NCBI RefSeq assembly: GCF_004328665.1
Contig: NZ_CP019770.1
Span: 434,001 to 498,000, forward strand
DNA: 64,000 bases
Reading direction: 5' to 3'
DNA from: Pseudoalteromonas sp. DL-6
GTDB lineage: Bacteria > Pseudomonadota > Gammaproteobacteria > Enterobacterales > Alteromonadaceae
Every line of letters starts with the position of its first letter. Position 1 is the stretch's first letter. Below the pieces are notes generated by a model. It was not told where the DNA came from. It saw only the letters and a program-made list of their open reading frames with translations, and ran no database searches. Positions 19,521 to 29,162 of this stretch are shown here, piece after piece. The translations under genes and the position numbers were made by a program.

Positions 19521-19612
19521 CTTCTCTCATCCTTACGCTGCCGTGATATACTAACATACTGTATTGTAGTTGCAGCGTTTTATTAATTGATTTTGTCCAA
19601 AGGTATTCATTA

Positions 19613-20233
19613 ATGCATGAGCTATTAGCTATATTTATTTTCTTTTTTGCGGTTATTGATCCAATAGGCACCATCCCGGTTTTTATCGCTGTAACTCGGG
19701 GAGATGACGACAAGTTTAAGCGTAAAGTGATTTTTAAGGCCGTGGGTGTATCTGCTTTAGTGCTGTTATTTTTTGTGGTTGCTGGCGAGCAATTACTGAA
19801 TGTGATTGAGATCCCGCTCTCGGCATTTCAAATAGCGGGTGGTTTAATTTTATTAATTTTTGCACTCTCCATGACTTTTGGTGAAAGCAAGCCTGAAGCT
19901 GAAATTAAAAGTGTTAGAGACAGCACTGAAACCGCTATTTTTCCGCTCGCTATCCCATCAATAGCCAGTCCCGGTGCCATGTTAGGTGCGGTATTAATGA
20001 CACGCAATGAGGAGTATACCTGGGTTGAGCAAATGATTACCTCATCAATGATGTTAGCTGTTTTAGTGGTGGTACTGATTTTGTTATTACTTGCTACGCA
20101 TGTACATAAAATAATAGGTGATAGTGGGGCGAGTATTATTAGTCGAATTATGGGGTTAATTTTAAGCTCAGTCGCAGTGACTAATATTTTAAACGGTATT
20201 GCACAATACTTTGGCTTGCAAGTGTTTGCTTAA
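19613..20233 (+). CDS. MarC family membrane protein
   Basis: 206-residue inner-membrane protein with about six hydrophobic segments, the first starting at residue 5 (LLAIFIFFFAVIDPIGTIPVFIAV). The IDPIGTIPVF motif and the PLAIPSIASPGAM segment in the middle are characteristic of the MarC/YhgN family. The transported substrate of this family is not established; the older link to multiple antibiotic resistance was not upheld. Single gene between zur and dusA. Confidence 0.85.
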   Translation: MHELLAIFIFFFAVIDPIGTIPVFIAVTRGDDDKFKRKVIFKAVGVSALVLLFFVVAGEQLLNVIEIPLSAFQIAGGLILLIFALSMTFGESKPEAEIKSVRDSTETAIFPLAIPSIASPGAMLGAVLMTRNEEYTWVEQMITSSMMLAVLVVVLILLLLATHVHKIIGDSGASIISRIMGLILSSVAVTNILNGIAQYFGLQVFA

Positions 20234-20314
20234 TATTGCTGCGCATAGGGCTTTTGTGTAAAATGCAGCGCCGTTTAAGCTGTGCTTAAATTATAAATTT
20301 TTGAGGATCACATT

Positions 20315-21289
20315 TTGGATAAACGTACTTTAAATCGACGCTTTAGCGTGGCACCCATGCTTGATTGGACTGATCGCCACTGTCGTACGTTTCATCGTAA
20401 AATGACAAAACACACCGTGCTCTATACTGAAATGATCACTACTGGCGCTATTTTATTCGGTCGTGGTGACTACTTGCATTTTAATCAGCACGAAGGCCCT
20501 GTGGCATTGCAATTAGGTGGATCAGACCCGCAAGCGCTAGCACAGTGTGCCAAGCTTGCTGGTGAGCGCGGTTATGATGAAATAAACCTTAATGTAGGTT
20601 GTCCGTCAGATCGTGTGCAAAATGGACGTTTTGGTGCCTGTTTAATGGCCGAGCCTAATTTAGTTGCAGAGTGTGTTGCTGCAATGAAAAGTGAAGTGAA
20701 TATTCCGGTTACGGTTAAAACTCGTATTGGTATTGATGAGCAAGATTCTTATGAATTTTTATGTGCTTTGATAGAGGCTTCACATAAAGTTGGCTGTGAT
20801 GACTTTATTATTCATGCGCGCAAAGCATGGCTAAAAGGATTGAGCCCGAAAGAAAATCGCGAAGTTCCTGAGCTTAACTACCCCCGAGTTTATCAGCTCA
20901 AAAAAGATTACCCTCAACTTGATTTAAGTATTAACGGTGGTGTTAAAACCATTGAGCAAAGTCTTGAGCATTTACAGTACATAGATGGGGTTATGGTGGG
21001 CCGAGAGGCTTACAGTAATCCATTTATGCTTAATGAAGTAGATGAAAAAATTTATGGTGATGCGGCTAATACTCAGTCTCGACATGATGTTGTACGCTCT
21101 ATGTATGATTACATTGAAGAAGAGATGCGTTTAGGGGCTAATTTTTGGCATGTTGCACGCCACATGCTGGGTATTTTTCAGGGGCAACCCGGTGCGCGTG
21201 GCTTTAGACGCCACTTATCTGAAAATGGTCATGGTAAGCAAGCTGATTTAAGTGTTATGGATAAAGCGTTAAGTTACGTACCCGAGTAA
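20315..21289 (+). CDS. dusA: tRNA-dihydrouridine(20/20a) synthase
   Basis: FMN enzyme reducing uridine 20/20a in tRNA D-loops. 324 residues; N-terminal TIM barrel with [13 protein letters not shown], the catalytic cysteine in [27 protein letters not shown] and [17 protein letters not shown], then a helical C-terminal domain. The start is a TTG at 20315, set by GAGGATCA upstream; no in-frame ATG lies nearby. A terminator follows at 21.33 kb and the psp operon begins beyond it. Confidence 0.93.
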   Translation: MDKRTLNRRFSVAPMLDWTDRHCRTFHRKMTKHTVLYTEMITTGAILFGRGDYLHFNQHEGPVALQLGGSDPQALAQCAKLAGERGYDEINLNVGCPSDRVQNGRFGACLMAEPNLVAECVAAMKSEVNIPVTVKTRIGIDEQDSYEFLCALIEASHKVGCDDFIIHARKAWLKGLSPKENREVPELNYPRVYQLKKDYPQLDLSINGGVKTIEQSLEHLQYIDGVMVGREAYSNPFMLNEVDEKIYGDAANTQSRHDVVRSMYDYIEEEMRLGANFWHVARHMLGIFQGQPGARGFRRHLSENGHGKQADLSVMDKALSYVPE

Positions 21290-21330
21290 TGCCAATTTAA
21301 TGCAATTGGCATAACAGATACTCTTTATAG

Positions 21331-21358
21331 AAAAAGTCACCTCAGGTGGCTTTTTTTG
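21331..21358 (+). terminator. Terminator of dusA
   Basis: AAAAAGTCACC-TCA-GGTGGCTTTTTTT, with one G-T pair in the stem. A separate small palindrome (TGCCAATT/AATTGGCA, about 21290-21311) sits between the dusA stop and this hairpin. Confidence 0.85.
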
Positions 21359-21492
21359 ATCCCAAATTTTAGTCAAAAATGTAATTTATTAGCCAATTCG
21401 ACTTAATTTCATTCAGTGACTAGTCATTAACTTACCCGCCAAAAATAATTTAAATTATTGATATTTAATGAAAATAAAAGAATGTCAAGTTA

Positions 21493-21509
21493 TTGGCATA
21501 ACTCTTGGA
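21493..21509 (+). promoter_or_regulatory. Sigma-54-type promoter of the psp operon
   Basis: TTGGCATAACTCTTGGA has the -24 GG and -12 TTG elements at the consensus spacing (TTGGCAC-N5-TTGCA); the -12 GC is GG here. psp operons are classically driven by sigma-54 with PspF, and rpoN lies at 32.6 kb in this window. No pspF gene is present nearby. Confidence 0.65.
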
Positions 21510-21550
21510 ATCCTGTTGATGTATAAATAAAAAATCATCAGGAGAATAAC

Positions 21551-22243
21551 ATGGGTATATTTAATCGCGTAAACGACGTCATTCAAGCAAATATCGTAGC
21601 TATGCTTGATAAAGCCGAAGATTCAGAAAAACTACTTAATTTGATGCTAACCGAAATGCAGGAGGCACTTAATGAGTGTCGTAGCACCGCGGCAGCACTA
21701 TTATGTGAAGAAAAGAATATCAAGCGTCAAATAAGCAATAAACAACAAGCGCTCACAAATTGGCAATTAAAGGCCGAACATGCCATTGCAAAAAATCGTG
21801 ACGATTTAGCTAAATCAGCACTAGCTGAAAAACACAATGTCGAAATAAGCATAGAGTGCTTACAAACACAACTTGAGACATTGCAGCAATCAATTGTAAA
21901 AATCACAGAGGACTGTGAACGCCTGCAGCAAAAAATGACACAGGCTAAAGCAAAGCAAGCACAACTTGTAAAGCGTGAAAATGTGGTTGAGGCAAGATCT
22001 AAGATAAATACTCAGCTGCAGAGCGATAAAGTGGCCACTGCTTTATCACGATTTGAGCAAATTGAGCGTCGTGTTGAGAGTGTTGAATCGCAGGTCGAAG
22101 CATATGAGCTGACAGATACAGCGAGCAATACTGCGACGCAAATTGAGTCACTGGTTAAAAACGAAAAAATTGATGCAGAACTGGCAAGTTTAAAAGCGAG
22201 TTTAAATACTGCTAACAAACAAACAAACAAACAAACAGCCTAA
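21551..22243 (+). CDS. pspA: Phage shock protein A
   Basis: ESCRT-III-like peripheral membrane protein that stabilises the inner membrane and, in enterobacteria, restrains PspF. 230 residues, nearly all coiled coil. The amphipathic N-terminal helix GIFNRVNDVIQANIVAMLDKAEDSEKL and the L-x-L-M-L-TEM-x-EA motif are typical of PspA/IM30. AGGAGAATAAC precedes the ATG. The last codons run through a tetranucleotide repeat (about 22213-22237, five copies of AACA) encoding NKQTNKQTA, so the C-terminus may vary between strains. Confidence 0.93.
   Translation: MGIFNRVNDVIQANIVAMLDKAEDSEKLLNLMLTEMQEALNECRSTAAALLCEEKNIKRQISNKQQALTNWQLKAEHAIAKNRDDLAKSALAEKHNVEISIECLQTQLETLQQSIVKITEDCERLQQKMTQAKAKQAQLVKRENVVEARSKINTQLQSDKVATALSRFEQIERRVESVESQVEAYELTDTASNTATQIESLVKNEKIDAELASLKASLNTANKQTNKQTA
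22213..22237 (+). repeat. Tetranucleotide repeat at the end of pspA
   Basis: A run of AACA units, just over five copies, within the last codons of pspA and directly before its stop. Slippage would shift the frame only in the final residues and could extend the protein toward pspC. Confidence 0.85.
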
Positions 22244-22253
22244 GGAGATTGTT

Positions 22254-22460
22254 ATGAATAATTTTAATACGCATCGTCGTTGGTATAAAAATACGCTTAA
22301 CAAAAAAATATCAGGTGTCTGTAGTGGGTTAGCCTACCGACTAGACTTTCCGGTATGGTCTACTCGTTTAGTCACCGTTTTATTATTTTTAAGTTTTCCG
22401 TTTGCAGTGGCGCTAGGTTATTTAATTGCGCACTGTTGTCTTGAAGAAAAAGCAGTGTAA
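22254..22460 (+). CDS. pspC: PspC-domain membrane protein
   Basis: 68-residue inner-membrane protein with a single PspC domain: KKISGVCSGLAYRLDFPVWSTRLVTVLLFLSFPFAVALGYLIAHC, with one long hydrophobic helix. It is shorter than E. coli PspC (119) and lacks its cytoplasmic C-terminal leucine-zipper part. AGGAGATTGTT precedes the ATG, 10 bp after pspA. No pspB was found between pspA and pspC, so the signalling module is reduced. Confidence 0.85.
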   Translation: MNNFNTHRRWYKNTLNKKISGVCSGLAYRLDFPVWSTRLVTVLLFLSFPFAVALGYLIAHCCLEEKAV

Positions 22461-22470
22461 GGGGAGCAAC

Positions 22471-22797
22471 ATGAAAACTTTCGCCGTATGCCTACTTATT
22501 GTTACATTATTTTTAATTAATAGCGGTTCGATAATTCATTTTGATGTATGGCAATTTCCGCTGTGGATTTCAGATATTAGTTGGACAGGTATTGAGCTCA
22601 TTGGGGCGTTAGTCGCCATTATTGTTGTTATTGCGATTGCTGCTTTGGTAACCATGGGGCTTGTTGGCGCGGCGATGGTGGCACTGGCTGGAACTATATT
22701 AGCCTTTTTATTCGGATCATTGATGATTGCTTGGCCATTATTGTTTGTGGCAGGGTTATGCTGGTTAATCGCAGATAACAAAAAAGTGGCTTCTTAA
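22471..22797 (+). CDS. Psp-operon membrane protein, unknown function
   Basis: 109 residues, about three hydrophobic segments (residues 3-18, a long 40-75 stretch, and 85-102) and a short basic tail DNKKVAS. The frame extends upstream into pspC, but GGGGAGCAAC before ATG 22471 fixes the start. It lies 10 bp after pspC and clearly belongs to the operon. It is not PspB (which is short with a single helix and a coiled coil) and no known family was recognised; a membrane partner of PspA/PspC is the natural guess. Confidence 0.7.
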   Translation: MKTFAVCLLIVTLFLINSGSIIHFDVWQFPLWISDISWTGIELIGALVAIIVVIAIAALVTMGLVGAAMVALAGTILAFLFGSLMIAWPLLFVAGLCWLIADNKKVAS

Positions 22798-22875
22798 ACT
22801 TAAATTAGCTGCCTAATATTAGGGAATTATGATAAATTTGGACTATATTTTTATGTTTTAACAAGGATTTTACTG

Positions 22876-23385
22876 ATGATTAAACAATGTATTTTAAGTG
22901 CAAGTGCATTATTGATGGGTGTTTTTTCGTCTTCGTTATTGGCGCACGAAGGACATGAACACGATAGTGTTGTTGCGCAATTACAAGTAACGCATGCGCA
23001 AGTAAGAGAGTTCTTACCTGCCACTAAAGCCAGCGTGGGTTATTTTAGTATTGAAAATCACAGTAATGTACCGGCAACACTCATAAGAGCGACCATAGAT
23101 GGTTTAGGTCGTGTTGAGATTCATGAGCACGTCCACGCTGATGGTATGATGAAAATGCAAAAAGTAGAATCATTGCTTATTAAAGCCCATCAGCAACTCG
23201 ATTTTAAGCCGGGAAGTTATCATTTAATGGTGTTTGAACCACAAGAGCCGTTAAAAGTAGGTCAAGAACGCAAACTCACGCTATATTTTGAAGATGGGAA
23301 TCGAGTGTTCACTAATGCAAAAGTAGTTTCGTTAGCATCGCAATCTGAGCCGGTAAAAGCATCGAAAGATCATAGTCATCATTAG
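22876..23385 (+). CDS. PCu(A)C-type periplasmic copper chaperone
   Basis: 169-residue exported protein (signal peptide to about residue 23, ...SSSLLA). The PCu(A)C copper site is visible: ASVGYFSIENHS, then VEIHEHVHADGMMKMQKV and later SYHLMVFEP, supplying the H-x-n-M ... H-x-M ligands. His-rich ends (HEGHEHDS after the signal peptide, DHSHH at the C-terminus) add metal-binding capacity. Such proteins deliver Cu(I) to the CuA site of cytochrome oxidase. It is followed closely by a DUF2333 gene (8 bp), not by a Sco gene. Confidence 0.87.
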   Translation: MIKQCILSASALLMGVFSSSLLAHEGHEHDSVVAQLQVTHAQVREFLPATKASVGYFSIENHSNVPATLIRATIDGLGRVEIHEHVHADGMMKMQKVESLLIKAHQQLDFKPGSYHLMVFEPQEPLKVGQERKLTLYFEDGNRVFTNAKVVSLASQSEPVKASKDHSHH

Positions 23386-23393
23386 GGGGATAA

Positions 23394-24380
23394 ATGTCAC
23401 AGCATAAAGGAAAAATAATAACGGCATTGGTATTATTGTTTGTCGTATTTTACGCTATTGCAGTTTACTGGAGCATAGAGCCTGCACGTTTTGATGTGGT
23501 ACAAAATGCAAAACAACAAGCACAGTTGCGTAACGAGAAACCAGTAACAGGCTATGTAACCACTTCAACGCTTATCACTGTCTCTGATACTCTTTTAACT
23601 AAGTCAGGTGGTTATTTATCAAATGATGTGCTGCCACCGAGCGTAATAATGGACAACATGCCAGCTTGGGAGTATGGCGCGTTGGAAATGGTGCGTGATT
23701 TAGCGTTATCAATGCGAAAAGATTTTAGTCGTTCACAGTCACAATCAACTGAGCACGAAGCGCTTAAAAAAGCACAACCACAATTTAATATCAGCTCTGA
23801 AGCATGGGCATGGCCGAGTGCTGAGGGCGAATATCAAAAGGGCATTGATTACTTATTAGTATACCGCTCTCAAATTGCGAATCAGCATGAGCGCGATAGC
23901 CAATTTTACTCACGTGCAGATAATTTACGCAGTTGGTTAAAAGAAGCAGAAAAACGCTTAGGTAGCCTAAGCCAACGTTTGAGTGCGAGTGTAGGTCAAG
24001 ATAAGGTAAATACCGATTTAGCCGGCAACTCTTCAAATACTCAAGCCACTTATACGCCATTGCAACAACAAGTAAAAACATCGTGGTGGGAAATTGATGA
24101 TGTATTTTATGAGTCACGCGGTGCTACTTGGGCTTTACTGCATTTTTTACAAGCGGTTGAATATGATTTTGCCGAAGTACTTGATAAAAAGAACGCTCGT
24201 GTTAGTTTACAACAAATTATACGCGAGCTTGAAGCGACCCAAGAAACCGTTTGGAGCCCAATGATTTTAAACGGCAACGGGTTCGGTTATGTCGCCAACC
24301 ATTCACTCGTTATGGCAAATTATATCTCTAGAGCCAATGCGGCACTGATTGAACTTAGCGAATTATTAGCGCAAGGATAA
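23394..24380 (+). CDS. DUF2333 family membrane-anchored protein
   Basis: 328 residues: an N-terminal membrane anchor (residues 8-28, IITALVLLFVVFYAIAVYW) followed by a soluble, probably periplasmic domain. The region GGYLSNDVLPPSVIMDNMPAWEYGALEMVRD is the clearest DUF2333 block. Function unknown. GGGGGATAA precedes the ATG; the next gene starts 3 bp after its stop, so it is transcribed and probably translated together with the TIGR04219 barrel protein, suggesting an envelope role (inference). Confidence 0.82.
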   Translation: MSQHKGKIITALVLLFVVFYAIAVYWSIEPARFDVVQNAKQQAQLRNEKPVTGYVTTSTLITVSDTLLTKSGGYLSNDVLPPSVIMDNMPAWEYGALEMVRDLALSMRKDFSRSQSQSTEHEALKKAQPQFNISSEAWAWPSAEGEYQKGIDYLLVYRSQIANQHERDSQFYSRADNLRSWLKEAEKRLGSLSQRLSASVGQDKVNTDLAGNSSNTQATYTPLQQQVKTSWWEIDDVFYESRGATWALLHFLQAVEYDFAEVLDKKNARVSLQQIIRELEATQETVWSPMILNGNGFGYVANHSLVMANYISRANAALIELSELLAQG

Positions 24381-24383
24381 AAA

Positions 24384-25154
24384 ATGAAAAAGTATTGTAT
24401 AGCAGCAGCCTTATCAATGGCATGTTTAGCACCTGTAGCACAAGCCGACACTGTATTGGGTTTGTATGTAGGGGTTGATGGTTGGAAAGCCGATAATGAC
24501 GGTAGCTTTTCTGATAATAATAACGCCCTACAAAACTTCAATTTTGAAGATGAGACTTTTGTTAGCTATTACGCCGCACTTGAACATCCGGTTCCATTAG
24601 TGCCAAACTTAAAGCTAAAATACACTGAGCTTGAACTAACCGGTGCAACGCGACTGGAAGATACATTTAGCTTTAATGGCTCTGATTATATTGTTGGCAC
24701 TGATGTTAATTCAGTTACTGACTTATCGCACATTGATTATATTCTTTACTACGAGATTTTTGATAACGATTTAATCTCGATTGATTTAGGTATTAATGCT
24801 AAGCAGTTTGATGGTGAGCTTGTGGTAACAGGTACATCACAACAAGGTGGCGCTAACTTCACTGAAATTGAAGAGTTCTCAGGTGTGGTGCCTTTAGCAT
24901 ACGGCCGTTTTGAAGCGGGTTTACCGTTTAGTGGTTTAAGTGTTTTTGCTGAGGGTAGCTTTTTAGCCATTGACGATAGCAAAGTACAAGATTACCAAAT
25001 GGGTATTGCTTGGGAGTTGATTGATAACCTAGCCGTTGATGTTGCGGTTAAAGCGGGCTACCGCTCTATGGTTTTAGAACTTGATGATGTAGATGACATT
25101 AATACTAATATTGATGCTTCAGGCCCATTTGCGGGCATACAAGTTCATTTTTAA
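24384..25154 (+). CDS. TIGR04219 family outer-membrane beta-barrel protein
   Basis: 256 residues with a signal peptide (MKKYCIAAALSMACLAPVAQA) and an alternating-strand mature part ending in HF, as expected for an outer-membrane barrel. Features typical of the family: early LGLYVGVDGW, the EHPVPLVPNLKLKY strand and the C-terminal GPFAGIQVHF. No ligand or enzymatic motif is apparent. It closes the PCu(A)C-DUF2333 gene run and is followed by a bidirectional terminator. Confidence 0.83.
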   Translation: MKKYCIAAALSMACLAPVAQADTVLGLYVGVDGWKADNDGSFSDNNNALQNFNFEDETFVSYYAALEHPVPLVPNLKLKYTELELTGATRLEDTFSFNGSDYIVGTDVNSVTDLSHIDYILYYEIFDNDLISIDLGINAKQFDGELVVTGTSQQGGANFTEIEEFSGVVPLAYGRFEAGLPFSGLSVFAEGSFLAIDDSKVQDYQMGIAWELIDNLAVDVAVKAGYRSMVLELDDVDDINTNIDASGPFAGIQVHF

Positions 25155-25168
25155 GCACCGATTTTTCT

Positions 25169-25193
25169 AAAAGCCACCTTGTGTGGCTTTTTT
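25169..25193. terminator. Bidirectional terminator at 25.2 kb
   Basis: AAAAGCCAC / GTGGCTTTT stem with a five-base loop, between the converging TIGR04219 and TIGR03899 genes. Confidence 0.85.
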
Positions 25194-25195
25194 AG

Positions 25196-26077
25196 TTATT
25201 TTGAAGCGTGCCATACTAATTCAAACTCCCCCTCAAATGCTGCACCAATTAACTGTTTGTACACTTTATTAATTGGGTAATTCATCAGTCTAAACAGTTC
25301 ATCACCGGTTTGGGTAAACTTATAATAGCTCAGTACTAAGTCGTTACTTTTTGCTTTTAAAGTTAGTTTTTGAGTCAAAAAGGAGAGAGTTATCTCTTGT
25401 CCTGCTTTTAATGCAGCGGATTCAATCTCTTTACGGTATAACAAATTTAAATCCATTAAGGTTAATACATCAGGAAAGCTCACACCGCTTTTACCTATGC
25501 TTAATGACACTTTATTACCCTTACCTAATAAATCAAATAACGAGGGTTTTTTGTAATAGCCTAAAAATATTAGGTGACTACTGTCTTTTTCGTTATACCC
25601 TGAAATAGACACACACTTTCTTAATGAATCAGCTTCGCGCTGGGTCATGTGTTTGAGAGTTTGTAAGCTTTTTATAGAAAAGGTACCTGGGCTAATGGTT
25701 TCGCCAGTAAAAATTTTTGCCCATAATGTTTGCATAGATTGGTTTGAGGTATCTTCACATAAGGCAATAAAGTGCTCCACCCAATCGGCGTCAGGTTGTT
25801 TAGCGCAGGCTACATCAGGACAAAATTCCATTGCTAAGGCTAAAATAGTCTCGATATTTTGTTGTTGTTTTATTAGCAGTAGATCTTGTCTTTTTTGTGC
25901 TCGAGCTAACACTGAATGCTCGCTATTAATACGATAAAGAGACTTTGCTTTACCCTGTGTATTATAGGTTTTTTCATCAGCTGCAGGTGTATTACTCACT
26001 TTTGTGACCGAGTAACCTAACAGTGACTCAATAATATTGGCAAGTTTAATTCTGGCTTGTGCGGTTTTGACTGTCAT
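25196..26077 (-). CDS. TIGR03899 / DUF2806-like protein
   Basis: 293 residues, cytoplasmic by appearance. The stretch from DWVEHFIALCEDTSNQSMQ through LWAKIFTGE-x-x-PG-TFSIKSLQTLK resembles the DUF2806 pattern, and length and layout fit TIGR03899, a family of Vibrio/Shewanella-type bacteria with unknown function. The ATG follows GGAAAGTC and lies within the upstream SRPBCC gene, overlapping it by 32 bp in another frame, so the two are translationally linked. Confidence 0.7.
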   Translation of the reverse strand: MTVKTAQARIKLANIIESLLGYSVTKVSNTPAADEKTYNTQGKAKSLYRINSEHSVLARAQKRQDLLLIKQQQNIETILALAMEFCPDVACAKQPDADWVEHFIALCEDTSNQSMQTLWAKIFTGETISPGTFSIKSLQTLKHMTQREADSLRKCVSISGYNEKDSSHLIFLGYYKKPSLFDLLGKGNKVSLSIGKSGVSFPDVLTLMDLNLLYRKEIESAALKAGQEITLSFLTQKLTLKAKSNDLVLSYYKFTQTGDELFRLMNYPINKVYKQLIGAAFEGEFELVWHASK

Positions 26078-26594
26078 GACTTTCCATTATTGCTTGTGCA
26101 TCACTGAGCTGGGCTACCGTCTTTAGGTTATTTAGCCCAAGAGTGACTATATTGCTTAATATATTTTCAGCAAATATAGCAACATAGCCAGAAATGAGTG
26201 GCACCGTTGCTTGCCCTTCAATATGCCACGTGACGGTTTTTGTATGCGGGCTAAATAATAATCGGCTAGTAATAATATGTTCTTGATTAAATAACACACT
26301 AAATACAATTTCATTGGCGCTCAATGATGATATTGTCATTTCGCCATTGCCCCACTTACCTTGCCAAGACTGATAGGCGCCTGCCCCAGAACTTGGTTCA
26401 CCAATACTAAATTCAATGTTGGGATCTATTTGCTGCCACGGCGACCATTTGTACCACTGAGTAAAATCTTCCACTAATGACTTTATAACAGGAGGGCGGG
26501 CATTTATTTTAATGCTTTTTTGCACGTGATAGTTTTGTGGTAAAAGTAATCCCACAACAACAAACGCCAACAGTAAGATGGCTGAAAACTGCAT
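26046..26594 (-). CDS. SRPBCC (START-like) domain protein
   Basis: 182 residues: an N-terminal hydrophobic segment (FSAILLLAFVVVGLLLP) that anchors or exports it, then a polyketide-cyclase/START-like fold (VQKSIKINARPPVIKSLVEDFTQWYKWSPWQQIDPN, the usual W-x-x-WSPW region). Such domains bind hydrophobic ligands; no ligand can be read here. The C-terminus overlaps the next gene by 32 bp. The upstream 299 bp to ygiQ contain divergent promoter space with no further feature recognised. Confidence 0.75.
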   Translation of the reverse strand: MQFSAILLLAFVVVGLLLPQNYHVQKSIKINARPPVIKSLVEDFTQWYKWSPWQQIDPNIEFSIGEPSSGAGAYQSWQGKWGNGEMTISSLSANEIVFSVLFNQEHIITSRLLFSPHTKTVTWHIEGQATVPLISGYVAIFAENILSNIVTLGLNNLKTVAQLSDAQAIMESHDSQNRTSQN

Positions 26595-26893
26595 TAATTG
26601 TTTAAGTAGTTTAATAGGTATGCCTCATTGGTTTTAATATTACAGCGTCTATGAATTATTAATAATCACAGCTTATTTAATAGTTTAGCCTAGAGTCGAT
26701 CATTTTTATCTAGTTTATCTACTTTAAATAAATCTAAAAGCAGACATTAGCAGTAATCAGCTTAGATGATTTGTCTGTTTTAGTAATGCGATAAAGGTAA
26801 ACAATTTTTAATCAGTGCTTTCATTTTGTGCTATATCAACGTGGATGTCGATAGGGTATAATTCGCGCCTTTTGTTATTGAACGGCTAATTTT

Positions 26894-29077
26894 ATGAGCA
26901 CATTAAAAGCTGATCGCGGCTTATTCTCATACCCTAAGTATTGGGCTGAGTGTTATGGCACAGCCCCATTTTTACCAACAACACGCGAAGAAATGGACGC
27001 GCTTGGCTGGGATAGCTGCGATATTATTATTATTAGCGGTGATGCTTATGTAGACCATCCTAGTTTTGGGATGGCCGTAATTGGCCGTGTGCTTGAAGCA
27101 CAGGGGTTTAGAGTGGGCATTATTGCTCAGCCTGATTGGAACTCGAAAGATGCCTTTATGGCATTGGGTAAGCCTAACTTATTTTTTGGTATTACAGCCG
27201 GTAACATGGATTCGATGATCAATCGTTACACCGCTGAAAAACGAATGCGTCACGATGATGCTTATACCCCGGGAAATGTAGGTGGTAAACGCCCCGATCG
27301 CGCCGTGATCATATACTCACAACGTTGTCGTGAAGCCTATAAAGATGTGCCGCTCGTGTTAGGTGGCATTGAAGCCAGCTTGCGTCGTATTGCTCATTAC
27401 GACTATTGGCAAGAAAAAGTACGTCGTAGCGTATTATTTGACGCTAAAGGCGATATTTTAATTTATGGTAATGCCGAACGCCCGTTAGTTGAAGTAGCGC
27501 ATCGTATCGCTGCGGGTGAAACCATGGATACCATACAAGATGTGAGAGGCACGGCGGTTATTCGTAAAGAGCCTTTACCCGGTTGGCGTGGCAGTGATTC
27601 AACAGCCATTGATAAAATTGGTAAAATAGACCCTATTCCTAATCCTTATGGTGCGGATGATGTTGGTTGTGCTAAATCAGAATTTAAGCAAGCGGGTATT
27701 GATTTAAAAGCCGAAGCTGCAAAACCAATTACCATTCAGCCTGCGCGCCCTAAGCCATGGGAAAAAACTTACGTTAAGTTACCCGCTTTTGAGCAGGTCA
27801 GTGTTAATAAACCATTGTATGCTCATGCATCGCGTATTTTGCACCAAGAAACCAACCCTGGTTGTGCAAGAGCGTTGTTTCAGCGTCATGGCGATCGCTC
27901 TATCTGGGTGAACCCGCCAGCTTATCCACTTGAAACCCAAGAAATGGATGATGTTTTTGGTTTACCGTATCAGCGTATTCCGCACCCAAGTTATGGCGAT
28001 AATAAAATTCCTGCTTACGATATGATTAAAACGTCGGTAAATATAATGCGCGGTTGTTTTGGCGGCTGTTCGTTTTGTTCTATTACCGAGCATGAAGGGC
28101 GAATAATTCAAAGCCGATCTCAAGAATCAATTATTGAAGAGATTGAGCAAATTAGAGATAAAGTGCTAGGCTTTACTGGGGTTATTTCTGATTTAGGCGG
28201 ACCAACCGCAAATATGTACAAACTGCGTTGTACCAGTAAAAAAGCAGAGAGTACCTGTCGCCGCTTGTCGTGTGTGTATCCTGATATTTGTAAGCATATG
28301 GATACTGATCATACCCCGACTATCGATTTATATAAAAAGGCGCGTGAGGTTAAAGGGATCAAAAAGATCTTAATTGCTTCAGGTGTGCGTTATGACCTTG
28401 CCGTACGTGATCCTCGTTACGTTAAAGAGTTAGTAACTCATCATGTTGGTGGGTATTTAAAAATTGCACCAGAGCACACTGAAGATGGCCCATTATCTAA
28501 GATGATGAAGCCGGGTATGGGTGCTTACGATGAATTTAAAGCGCTATTTGATAAGTACTCTAAAGAAGCGGGTAAAAAGCAGTATTTAATTCCATACTTT
28601 ATTTCTGCTCACCCAGGGACTAAAGACGAAGACATGGTTAATATGGCTTTGTGGCTGAAATCGAATGACTTTAAGCTTGATCAAGTGCAAAACTTTTATC
28701 CGTCACCGATGGCTAATGCGACCACCATTTATCATACTGAAATGAACTCGCTACGCAATATTAAAAATAATACTGAGCAAGTTGCGGTGCCAAAGGGCGC
28801 GCGCCAGCGTCGTTTGCATAAAGCGATTTTGCGTTACCATGATCCTGCCGGTTGGCCAATGATCCGTGAAGCCCTGCGTAATATGGGCAAAGCTAAACTC
28901 ATTGGTAAAGGTCCAAATTGTTTAGTGCCAGAAGAAGGCAGAGATGAAAGGCAAAGCAAAGGCGGTAAAGGCAATAAGGGCGGTCGTCCTGCGCTTACTC
29001 GTCATACTGGCTTTAGTCAGTTTAAAAAAGCCAACACTAAACCTAAGGTAGGCGGTAATCGCCAGCGCGCTAAGTAG
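26894..29077 (+). CDS. ygiQ: YgiQ family radical SAM protein
   Basis: 727-residue radical-SAM protein of unknown reaction. N-terminal cobalamin-binding-like region ([30 protein letters not shown]), then the cluster motif [12 protein letters not shown] (CxxxCxxC) near residue 392, [11 protein letters not shown], and a basic Gly/Lys-rich C-terminal tail (about residues 685-727) that may bind nucleic acid. A good -10 (TATAAT) lies at about 26857. Single-gene unit ended by a terminator. Family certain, role unknown. Confidence 0.93.
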   Translation: MSTLKADRGLFSYPKYWAECYGTAPFLPTTREEMDALGWDSCDIIIISGDAYVDHPSFGMAVIGRVLEAQGFRVGIIAQPDWNSKDAFMALGKPNLFFGITAGNMDSMINRYTAEKRMRHDDAYTPGNVGGKRPDRAVIIYSQRCREAYKDVPLVLGGIEASLRRIAHYDYWQEKVRRSVLFDAKGDILIYGNAERPLVEVAHRIAAGETMDTIQDVRGTAVIRKEPLPGWRGSDSTAIDKIGKIDPIPNPYGADDVGCAKSEFKQAGIDLKAEAAKPITIQPARPKPWEKTYVKLPAFEQVSVNKPLYAHASRILHQETNPGCARALFQRHGDRSIWVNPPAYPLETQEMDDVFGLPYQRIPHPSYGDNKIPAYDMIKTSVNIMRGCFGGCSFCSITEHEGRIIQSRSQESIIEEIEQIRDKVLGFTGVISDLGGPTANMYKLRCTSKKAESTCRRLSCVYPDICKHMDTDHTPTIDLYKKAREVKGIKKILIASGVRYDLAVRDPRYVKELVTHHVGGYLKIAPEHTEDGPLSKMMKPGMGAYDEFKALFDKYSKEAGKKQYLIPYFISAHPGTKDEDMVNMALWLKSNDFKLDQVQNFYPSPMANATTIYHTEMNSLRNIKNNTEQVAVPKGARQRRLHKAILRYHDPAGWPMIREALRNMGKAKLIGKGPNCLVPEEGRDERQSKGGKGNKGGRPALTRHTGFSQFKKANTKPKVGGNRQRAK

Positions 29078-29114
29078 CCTTAACTTATGTAAAGTAATTA
29101 TCGGCTTAAACAAA

Positions 29115-29142
29115 AAACACCGCGTATTGACGCGGTGTTTTT
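29115..29142. terminator. Bidirectional terminator, ygiQ / mgtE
   Basis: AAACACCGCGT (29115-29125), loop ATTG, ACGCGGTGTTT (29130-29140), flanked by A- and T-runs. Same stem core as at 4.8 and 14.7 kb. Confidence 0.87.
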
Positions 29143-29162
29143 GTTTATAAAAAGATTGAAGC

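Noticed and set aside
19521..19612. Zur box between zur and marC
   Set aside because: An ATATACTAACATACTGTAT-like stretch is only weakly palindromic; not enough to call.
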